In this document: positions 1 through 5,694 of the stretch, piece after piece | Layout of the letters: each line of letters starts with the position of its first letter | Numbering within the stretch: the stretch's first letter is position 1 | NCBI GenBank assembly: GCA_027030285.1 | Contig: JALVFC010000196.1 | Coordinates: 1-11,970, forward strand | Origin: Thiotrichaceae bacterium | Lineage (GTDB): Bacteria > Pseudomonadota > Gammaproteobacteria > Thiotrichales > Thiotrichaceae | Direction of reading: 5' to 3' | DNA length: 11,970 nt | Translations under genes and position numbers: made by a program | Notes under the pieces: generated by a model | The model's input: only the letters and a program-made list of their open reading frames with translations | Told to the model about the DNA's origin: nothing | Database searches by the model: none

Positions 1-686
1 TTATATTCATTCATAACCGTAAGATACTGCTTTGGCGTTATTAACTGCATACGGTCACCAACTTGTCTGCCTCTTTTTTTTCTAATTAATTGCCGCCATC
101 TTTGCACCCCACCTTCAACAATAGAGACATCCTTAAAGCCTGTCGCAAGCAAAGATTTGCAGGCTGACACCAGTGCTAAATGTGATAATCCATCATCCAC
201 CAAAACAAGCTGCTCAGATTTTAGGTACGTTTTAGTTTTAACCGCATATTCTGGAATATTCAGTGAACCAGGCACATGCCATGAAGCGTATTGATCACCT
301 GGGCGTATATCCACAACAGTAAAAATATCTTGGCGCCAGCTCTTTATATCTTGATCAGAAAACTTCTTGCACTGCTTTGCCCGTATCTCCAATCTTTTTG
401 CTTTGGCTTCATTTTGTAGAATGCTATACGCATCTGGATCATCATCCAGATACTCTCCATTTGCATCCAGCCCTGAACATTCATGTTTACGGCTTTCATC
501 AGGAAGCGTTGTTAGATCAATCACAGCATTAGGGCTTGAGCTGTTTGCCCACAATACTTCCCTTAAGTCTTCTCTCTTTTCAAAATTATTATCACCCTTA
601 ACACTTACATCCGCATGCGCAGTTAAAGCAAACACTACCCACAGCACCATGAGACAAGAAAACTTTCTTTTAATTGACGTATGCAT
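1..686 (-). CDS. Exported rhodanese-fold protein lacking the active-site Cys; 3' end beyond window
   Basis: The frame reads from an ATG at 686-684 to the window edge without a stop, giving 228 residues, so the C-terminus is missing. An in-frame TAG lies two codons upstream of the ATG, which supports this start; no clear ribosome binding site is visible. Residues 1-25 form a Sec signal peptide (basic MHTSIKRK, hydrophobic core, ending LTAHA). Residues about 120-202 match a rhodanese fold: strand TVVDIRPGDQYASWHVPGS with the usual D-x-R and H-x-P-G-S pattern, then LVLVDDGLSHLAL, a helix ending ATGFKDV, and EGGVQRW. The loop that carries the catalytic Cys in sulfurtransferases reads VDDGL, so sulfur transfer by that loop is unlikely; Cys176 lies in the following helix. 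Residues 26-119 are not recognised. TPKQYLTVMNEY near the edge could begin a second domain. A binding or structural role in the periplasm is inferred. It lies 90 bp downstream of the 1371-residue surface protein gene, on the same strand. Confidence 0.85.
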   Translation of the reverse strand, partial: MHTSIKRKFSCLMVLWVVFALTAHADVSVKGDNNFEKREDLREVLWANSSSPNAVIDLTTLPDESRKHECSGLDANGEYLDDDPDAYSILQNEAKAKRLEIRAKQCKKFSDQDIKSWRQDIFTVVDIRPGDQYASWHVPGSLNIPEYAVKTKTYLKSEQLVLVDDGLSHLALVSACKSLLATGFKDVSIVEGGVQRWRQLIRKKRGRQVGDRMQLITPKQYLTVMNEY

Positions 687-706
687 ATCTATCTAAACAG
701 CAAGTA

Positions 707-717
707 GTGTTTAACAC
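707..717. promoter_or_regulatory. Perfect 11-bp palindrome upstream of rhodanese-like gene
   Basis: GTGTTTAACAC reads as GTGTT-T/A-AACAC on both strands and ends 20 bp before the ATG at 686. It could be a small operator or a chance AT-rich palindrome. A loosely similar sequence, GTGTTAAATACAC, occurs in the leader of the RHS gene near 9708-9720. No regulator can be named. Confidence 0.2.
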
Positions 718-724
718 ATGGAGC

Positions 725-755
725 AGACTTGGCCTCAAATAAGCATGCCAAGCCT
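725..755 (-). terminator. Hairpin after the surface-protein gene; no T-tract
   Basis: On the minus strand AGGCTTGGC pairs with GCCAAGTCT over nine positions (eight Watson-Crick, one G.U) around a 13-nt loop. It starts about 20 nt after the stop of the 1371-residue protein gene. The 3' flank has no run of T, so it would be at best a weak or partial intrinsic terminator, or an mRNA-processing or stabilising stem between this gene and the rhodanese-like gene. Confidence 0.35.
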
Positions 756-776
756 CTCCTATGTTAAATCTTTCAC

Positions 777-3700
777 TCACGGCAATGTTATCCCGCTAAC
801 TGCCTGGCGCATTGAGAATAGGTAACTCGCTCCTCTGCGGATCACAAAGTTTGTACCAACCAGCTGACCATTATGGTAAGCAGCCGTCTCATAGCGGCCA
901 GTCTCCTGGTTATAGTGGCGAATGCTAGCAATAGCACTTTCTGTACCAAGCGTTTGTAGCAACTGATATGCATCCATGCCTGCTGGCACTCGCTGGAAGC
1001 CAGCGAAATTCATACCAGCGACAAGATCCACACCAGCACTATTGGCACTGCCTTCTAACACAAGTTCTTGCTCTGCTTTCATTTCAATGTAATAGCCTTC
1101 ATTAGCTACTATTGGGAAGCTGGCACCTTGAGGAATAGCGCCAACAACTTCAGTAATTTCCATCAATTGCGTAACTGGGTTAAGGCGACTAATACGTTTA
1201 ACATTCGGACTCAGTTCAGTTGCCCACTCAAAAGAGTTACGTGCGGGTAGAGGATCAATAGGTAAGGCAATCATATTGAGTCCAGCAAGCAACTGTAGAT
1301 GTACATCTGGAACTGCTGGATTGGTTTGATCAGCAAACTCGGTACCATTCGTATTGCCATCACCGTCAGCATCGCCGTTGCCATCCTGATCCAAGTCTCC
1401 GAAAGCATTTTGCTCCCAGGAATCCGGCAGGCCATCACCATCAGAGTCTGGATCACAGGCGTTACCCTGTCCGTCACTGTCTGAATCAAGTTGATCAATA
1501 TTGCTTACTGTGGGGCAGTTATCTGAACTATCTAAAACACCATCACTATCGGTGTCTATACCTGATGTAACAACAGTGACAGTCTGTTGTTTAGATATTG
1601 AATTGTTATTCGCATCAGTCGCTATCCAGGCAACAATAGTTTCCCCAATTTGGAATAAGGCTGGAGCATCGTTGCTTACGACAACAGGATTAAAAATATC
1701 TGTTGCAGTGGCGCTTCCAACATCAATAGCCACAGCTTCCGTACTGATTACTGTAATATCATAAGGCACTACCAGCGTTGGTAACGTAGTATCCTGCACA
1801 GTCACTTTCTGAACCGCCGTTCCAATATTCCCAGCACTATCAGTAGCACTGTAGGTGATATAAGTCGTACCTAGCGTGAATTGAGCAGGCGCATCATTAA
1901 CCACTGACAGAGCGCCATCAATATCATCCACAGCGGTTGCAGATCCACCAAGATCAACAACCGAATCAACATCTGTTGCCTCAAACACTATATCGGCCGG
2001 TGCTGTCACGCTAGGTACAATAAGATCCTGTGCGGTAATATTCCAAGTAAAGGCAGTGATTACTGTATCAGCAGCATCAGTCACTGATATCTCCACCGTA
2101 TTGGATACATCGGCTGTTGAATCAATTACACCGCTGATTACACCGCTCAGGGCATCAATCGTTAATCCTGTTGGCAATCCAGTAGCACTGAATGCCAGTG
2201 CATTCAAATCTGGATCATTCGCAACCACCGGTGTATTGACGATGCCAGTATGCACACTCTTTTGTTCGGCTAAAGCATGCAACACCGGCACTTCATTAAT
2301 GCTATTGGTCAAACTCTCCGCAGGGCCAGCACCCATGGGAATGTAATCTGGGTCTGTAGTTAAAATCAGCTTATCAACAATCACCCCATCTTCATGCATC
2401 CAGATATTCAGGGTATGCTCACCTGTCTGGGTTACATTGATGCTGGCGACAGTTCCCTCTTCTGTCCTGCGTGTCCACCCCATATCTGTATTGGCAATCT
2501 GCCAGTCACCGTTGGTTACTTGAAGGCGAGAGCTACTTTCAAATTGCTCACCATTCAATCCAATATGGATGGAATCACCGGCCATATCCGCAGCCAATCC
2601 ACGCACCCAGATATAGTGAATACCCGTGGTTAAAAAGTTGACTCTGAAATTCAGCGCTGGGCTGTTGGCAGCATAATCGGCATCAATCCGGTTACCGCTA
2701 TCAGGTTGAGCGACCATGGCGCCATCACCACTGTAATCAAAGGTGGCATCCTGCACCCAGCTCTGACCTGCTTGCGATTGATTGGTGGTATGGAAGTGCT
2801 CGGCTTCCAGCACTAGCAACCGTTGCAAACTCTCATCCTGTTGGAAGGGGCCAGCATGGACAACGACATAACTCTCATTGCTCACTGCACTGGCAGTATA
2901 TCCAGCACCTATAGTGATGGCTTTTACAGTCGCATCCTGTGTAATGGTCACCGGCCCAGTGTAGCGATAGGCATTCTCATCCGGCTCACTGCCATCCAGG
3001 GTGTAATAGATAGTTGCATTGGGTGTCGTCGTAGAGAGCGCAATATCTACATAATCACTAAAGCTTCCACCCAATGGGCTGATGACAGGCTCGGCAGCAA
3101 GCTCAGTTGAAGTGGCATCGGTTCCATTCAGGTATTCATCCAGATCAGACACGCCATCGCCGTCAAAATCACCTGTGCCATCACGGTCCAATGACCCAAA
3201 ATTGGCAATCTCCCAATTGTCATCCATACCATCGCCATCTGTATCCCAAATCGGATTAATAGTAATAGTCGGCGATCTGAATGAAGTCAGTTTGCCATCT
3301 GTTGCCGCAAAGGTAATGGTGTAGCGCCCTGCTTGCCCAACTGAAGGCGTCCAGTTGAAAAAGGCCGTACCATCGCCATTATCAACAAAGATAGCACCAA
3401 CAGGCTTTGGTGAGACACTAAAGCTCACAGCATCGCCATTAGGATCAGAAGCTTCCAGCAACATACCAACCTGCTCACCTTCTACCGTTGTCTGATCAGC
3501 AATGAACTGCATGTTCGGTGGTACCGGCTCATCAACCACCGGACTCATGCGTATCTGGTAGCTGTCTTTTGCATCTACGTCGAACAGGTTTATAAAGTAG
3601 ATCCAAGTAGGTGGATTAGTCGATCGATCGCGTACCTTAGAGGCCCAGGCATTATCCAACGGAATGCGCTTGCCATCAGAGCGGATGGCCTCTTTTACAA

Positions 3701-4892
3701 CTCTGGCACCCGCATAGGGATCGGGTATCTGTACATAGGTAAATCCAACAGCAGGAGAAAGCGTTAAGGTGTGAACAAAATCTGAACCAGAACTACTCCC
3801 GGCGCTGAGTGTGGCGCTGACTGATTGATCCTGCACCACCACATCATTGGTATCATCAGATTCAAACACGCGCAACGTCTGACCATCCAGCGCCAGAAAA
3901 TCGCGTACGTTATCTCTACCGGGGGCATCAACCAAAACATCACGCAACAGGAGATGCGTATTTGGTTGCGAAAGAATTGAGGTGGCCGCACCGCCAAACT
4001 CATCTGCATGAGACATAGTCGCTGAGAAACTAATAAACTCACCCGCCAGCGTGGTGAGCATATTCCAGCGCCCCATCTTGGATTGGCTGGCTCCAATATC
4101 GCCAAAATTAATCAACAACACCGGCTCCGTAGGTTGATCATCAACAGAGCTAGCAGTAATTTTAAAGCCAATCAATAAACCCTGAGGGTTTTCCTTGATA
4201 ACCGGCTGAGCTGAATCAATAGTGACATTCTTAGCAAGCCCAACACCATTGTTTTTAATCCGCACACCCAGTGTGTAGGGTTCAGACTCTTCTATCTCGG
4301 TAGTGAAAGGATCATCACCAATGACCTGTTTGGTTAAGAAGTAATCCAATCCCAGCTCGGGCAGTGGCTTAACTGTGATAAAATCTGGCGTAATTTCAAC
4401 CTCTTCTGGTTGACCACCAAGAGTGTAACTTAAATTGGCGCCTACGAAGTACAGCGTACCAGTTGGGCTACTTGTGGCATTAACTGTAGGAATAATCAGC
4501 CAGTGTATTTCACCCGTAGTATTTGGCTCAACTCGGCCACCACCACTCACATCAGAAATACCCGTCATGCTATCGATACGGATAAAAAACTTGGCCGTTG
4601 TATTATTTGGGTCAGAAGTGGCCGTTACAATAATACCATCTTCATCTTTGAATTTTACACTGACCAGAATATTTTCAATGGCCAAGGTATCGAGATTATT
4701 ATTGATCTTCATCATGGCATCGAACGCCTGGCGTTCAAATGCAAGCTCTTGCCGAATCTCAATCTTTACCTGCGCACAGATGGCTTCAGCAGACGATAGC
4801 TGCGGCGCCCAAAACAATGCAAGCAAGCACATGAGCCACAAACCCTGCCAATGCTTGGTACACAAACCTAATCCATGCGCGTTCTTATTCAT
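777..4892 (-). CDS. Large exported modular surface protein (cadherin/Ig-like, chitobiase-C-like, CBM-like, He_PIG, HYR, TSP3)
   Basis: A 1371-residue protein begins at the ATG at 4892 with a Sec signal (hydrophobic core about residues 17-35, ending QLSSA). Order: unrecognised β-rich N-terminus 36-455; cadherin-like/Ig domain 458-546 (EASDPNGDAVSF, TDGKLTS); Ca-binding DTDGDGMDDNWE-type segment 549-592; chitobiase C-terminal-like domain 602-677 (ATIYYTLDGSEP); carbohydrate-binding-like β-sandwich 692-846 (LVLEAEHF start); He_PIG domain 868-955 (GLPTGLTIDALSGVISG); two HYR domains about 957-1033 and 1036-1107; thrombospondin type-3 repeats 1112-1192 (DSDGVLDSSDNCP); duplicated C-terminal module 1198-1362. 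After the signal peptide only three Cys remain (39, 1126, 1146), two of them in the TSP3 segment as usual. No catalytic domain, LPXTG, PEP-CTERM or IPTL-CTERM motif is seen. It is probably an adhesive or glycan-binding extracellular protein stabilised by calcium; its anchoring is unknown. It lies 158 bp downstream of the glutaredoxin-like gene. Confidence 0.92.
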   Translation of the reverse strand: MNKNAHGLGLCTKHWQGLWLMCLLALFWAPQLSSAEAICAQVKIEIRQELAFERQAFDAMMKINNNLDTLAIENILVSVKFKDEDGIIVTATSDPNNTTAKFFIRIDSMTGISDVSGGGRVEPNTTGEIHWLIIPTVNATSSPTGTLYFVGANLSYTLGGQPEEVEITPDFITVKPLPELGLDYFLTKQVIGDDPFTTEIEESEPYTLGVRIKNNGVGLAKNVTIDSAQPVIKENPQGLLIGFKITASSVDDQPTEPVLLINFGDIGASQSKMGRWNMLTTLAGEFISFSATMSHADEFGGAATSILSQPNTHLLLRDVLVDAPGRDNVRDFLALDGQTLRVFESDDTNDVVVQDQSVSATLSAGSSSGSDFVHTLTLSPAVGFTYVQIPDPYAGARVVKEAIRSDGKRIPLDNAWASKVRDRSTNPPTWIYFINLFDVDAKDSYQIRMSPVVDEPVPPNMQFIADQTTVEGEQVGMLLEASDPNGDAVSFSVSPKPVGAIFVDNGDGTAFFNWTPSVGQAGRYTITFAATDGKLTSFRSPTITINPIWDTDGDGMDDNWEIANFGSLDRDGTGDFDGDGVSDLDEYLNGTDATSTELAAEPVISPLGGSFSDYVDIALSTTTPNATIYYTLDGSEPDENAYRYTGPVTITQDATVKAITIGAGYTASAVSNESYVVVHAGPFQQDESLQRLLVLEAEHFHTTNQSQAGQSWVQDATFDYSGDGAMVAQPDSGNRIDADYAANSPALNFRVNFLTTGIHYIWVRGLAADMAGDSIHIGLNGEQFESSSRLQVTNGDWQIANTDMGWTRRTEEGTVASINVTQTGEHTLNIWMHEDGVIVDKLILTTDPDYIPMGAGPAESLTNSINEVPVLHALAEQKSVHTGIVNTPVVANDPDLNALAFSATGLPTGLTIDALSGVISGVIDSTADVSNTVEISVTDAADTVITAFTWNITAQDLIVPSVTAPADIVFEATDVDSVVDLGGSATAVDDIDGALSVVNDAPAQFTLGTTYITYSATDSAGNIGTAVQKVTVQDTTLPTLVVPYDITVISTEAVAIDVGSATATDIFNPVVVSNDAPALFQIGETIVAWIATDANNNSISKQQTVTVVTSGIDTDSDGVLDSSDNCPTVSNIDQLDSDSDGQGNACDPDSDGDGLPDSWEQNAFGDLDQDGNGDADGDGNTNGTEFADQTNPAVPDVHLQLLAGLNMIALPIDPLPARNSFEWATELSPNVKRISRLNPVTQLMEITEVVGAIPQGASFPIVANEGYYIEMKAEQELVLEGSANSAGVDLVAGMNFAGFQRVPAGMDAYQLLQTLGTESAIASIRHYNQETGRYETAAYHNGQLVGTNFVIRRGASYLFSMRQAVSGITLP
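807..1301 (-). repeat. Internal duplication of C-terminal module in surface protein
   Basis: Residues 1198-1273 and 1288-1362 look like two diverged copies of one module. LLAGLNMIALPIDP matches LVAGMNFAGFQRVP in position. The middle strands VKRISRLNPVTQLMEITEV and IASIRHYNQETGRYETAAY follow the same pattern, as do the ends GASFPIVANEGYYIEM and GTNFVIRRGASYLFSM. The first copy resembles the G-[WL]-N-x-[IV]-x-[LF]-P motif common at the C-terminus of large bacterial secreted proteins. Confidence 0.6.
1317..1451 (-). repeat. Ca-binding DxDGDG repeat segment, copy 2 (protein level)
   Basis: Residues 1148-1192 (PDSDGDGLPDSWEQNAFG, then LDQDGNGDADGDGN) parallel residues 549-592 of the same protein nearly position by position. 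It follows directly on the DNCP...NACDP thrombospondin type-3 repeat. The regular Asp spacing indicates calcium-binding loops. Confidence 0.7.
3117..3248 (-). repeat. Ca-binding DxDGDG repeat segment, copy 1 (protein level)
   Basis: Residues 549-592 (WDTDGDGMDDNWEIANFG, then LDRDGTGDFDGDGVSDLDEY) form the first copy of the motif found again at residues 1148-1192. Both have a DxDGDGxxDxWE loop, an [AN]xFGxLDxDG turn and a DxDGDG loop. It separates the cadherin-like domain from the chitobiase-C-like domain, consistent with a rigid Ca-bound linker. Confidence 0.7.
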
Positions 4893-5026
4893 TTTAATAT
4901 CGCCATTTTAAAATGCGCCTGTGTTTACCAAGCGTATTCTCCATAATTATTATTAAAGCAGGTGCTTCACACCATCATCCAACCTATTGCGATAACCCCT
5001 CCCGGAGTGACACTGCAACCATGTTT

Positions 5027-5048
5027 GGTGCATGAAATGTACCCTACC
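5027..5048. repeat. 22-bp near-palindromic repeat, copy A
   Basis: The + strand reads GGTGCATGAAATGTACC followed by CTACC. GGTGCAT and ATGTACC form a seven-position stem with one wobble around GAA. It lies two bases after the stop of the glutaredoxin-like gene in its transcription direction. The same motif occurs at 9613-9634 with 18 of 22 bases identical. From memory, the GTAGGGTGCATTT...GCACC class of short palindromes is widespread in proteobacterial intergenic DNA; that link is not verified here. The rest of 4893-5050 is AT-rich and otherwise unremarkable apart from the palindrome ATTTTAAAAT just before the surface-protein start. Confidence 0.55.
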
Positions 5049-5050
5049 TT

Positions 5051-5395
5051 TTAATTGTACTCATCAATAACTTCATTGAATGAAGGACGCACAAATAACT
5101 TACCATTAACATCTACCACTGGAAGAAAATATCTGCGTGTAGATATCCCAACTTTTTCCATTCTAGAATGAAGCGTATCTGCAATATCGCTTTCATCAAT
5201 ATCAAAATATTTATAATTAATATTTCTATCCTTTAGATTGCTTATCATCTGACTTGTAAAGCCGCAAGTATTCCTTCCATACACCGCGACATACGGTTCT
5301 CCGAGCAGTGGTTCAACATGGTCTGGTGTAGCAAGTTTCTCCCACCCTTTAAACAGAGCAAAACCAAAACAGACATATATAAATAATTTTTTCAT
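5051..5395 (-). CDS. Exported or membrane-anchored glutaredoxin-like protein (CGFT active site)
   Basis: A 114-residue protein starts at the ATG at 5395. Residues 1-22 (MKKLFIYVCFGFALFKGWEK) form a short signal peptide or anchor, so the domain probably faces the periplasm. Residues about 34-112 are a thioredoxin/glutaredoxin fold: strand YVAVYGRNT, active site CGFT at 44-47 followed by a helix, strand INYKYFDID, and YFLPVVDV with the expected cis-Pro at 92. The CGFT site resembles the monothiol CGFS type, with a single active-site Cys (Cys9 is in the signal segment). Expected chemistry is thiol-disulfide or glutathione exchange; the substrate is unknown. The coding sequence is clearly AT-richer than its neighbours (sampled 60-base blocks 25-37% GC, against about 55% in a block of the surface-protein gene), which suggests a separate origin. 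No Shine-Dalgarno sequence is evident; the leader is AT-rich. It sits between the RHS/small-membrane-protein pair and the large surface protein. Confidence 0.85.
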   Translation of the reverse strand: MKKLFIYVCFGFALFKGWEKLATPDHVEPLLGEPYVAVYGRNTCGFTSQMISNLKDRNINYKYFDIDESDIADTLHSRMEKVGISTRRYFLPVVDVNGKLFVRPSFNEVIDEYN

Positions 5396-5409
5396 GATAT
5401 TACTATTTA

Positions 5410-5429
5410 TTATGTCGCAACTAACATAA
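5410..5429. promoter_or_regulatory. Dyad upstream of glutaredoxin-like gene
   Basis: TTATGT and ACATAA are perfect 6-bp inverted arms with an 8-bp gap, ending 15 bp before the ATG at 5395. On the minus strand this includes GACATAATA, a possible -10-like element that also occurs just upstream of the RHS start (near 9662-9670). A second small palindrome, AGATGCTCATCT, lies at 5440-5451. These are candidate operator/promoter elements only; no good -35 box was found. Confidence 0.2.
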
Positions 5430-5480
5430 ATACAGTTTTAGATGCTCATCTGTTTATTCACATTACGCATCAAACATTTA

Positions 5481-5509
5481 ATATCAATCGAGTCTGACCC
5501 TATTGATTC
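5481..5509. repeat. Dyad repeat motif covering the stop of the small membrane gene
   Basis: ATCAAT (5483-5488) and ATTGAT (5502-5507) flank the core CGAGTCTGACCCT. On the minus strand this reads AATCAATAGGGTCAGACTCG and onward to GATTGATAT. The in-frame TAG of the small membrane gene (5500-5502) lies inside it, so its last codons are made of repeat sequence. From memory, very similar GGGTCAGACTCGATTGAT strings recur in many proteobacteria, often near IS200-like/REP-associated transposase genes. No such transposase is in this window, and the identification needs a genome search. Confidence 0.5.
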
Positions 5510-5694
5510 TTAAGCTTCGTTCTACCCGTAATTGCGTAGTTTAGAAAGTAGCTACCCATGCCAATAAGCGATATGCCACCAGCCAATTTCAGAATCGCCT
5601 CAGGCCAATATCGGTAAACAAGAAAAATACCTACAAGGATCTCCAGTAAGCCAACAGCACCGCCCAATATACGAATTATCATCCTAATCACCAT
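5500..5694 (-). CDS. Small two-helix membrane protein; candidate immunity protein for the RHS tail
   Basis: A 64-residue protein from the ATG at 5694, beginning MVIRMIIRILGG. Two hydrophobic helices are visible: about residues 5-28 (RMIIRILGGAVGLLEILVGI, then FLVYRY) and about 34-57 (AILKLAGGISLIGMGSYFLN, then YAITG), with a short WPE turn between them and a basic end (GRTKLKNQ). Starts are ambiguous: GTG at 5730 gives 76 residues, ATG at 5694 gives an 11-nt overlap with the RHS gene, and ATG at 5682 gives 60 residues, one base after the RHS stop and preceded by GGTGA at good spacing. All options imply translational coupling to the RHS gene. A tiny gene joined to the end of an RHS effector gene is the usual place for an immunity protein, and a membrane location fits a membrane-active tail. 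The family is not recognised, so the role is inferred. Confidence 0.65.
   Translation of the reverse strand: MVIRMIIRILGGAVGLLEILVGIFLVYRYWPEAILKLAGGISLIGMGSYFLNYAITGRTKLKNQ

Noticed and set aside
367..696. 109-residue + strand reading frame opposite the rhodanese-like gene
   Set aside because: It lies wholly antisense to a frame with a signal peptide and rhodanese motifs, and its own product has no recognisable domain.
2862..3087. Chitobiase-like domain taken as evidence for a chitin-degrading enzyme
   Set aside because: Only the non-catalytic C-terminal-type module is present; there is no glycoside hydrolase domain in the protein.
4435..4911. 158-residue + strand reading frame opposite the start of the surface-protein gene
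   Set aside because: It mirrors the coding strand of a well-supported gene; low-complexity Ser-rich product without motifs or a ribosome site.
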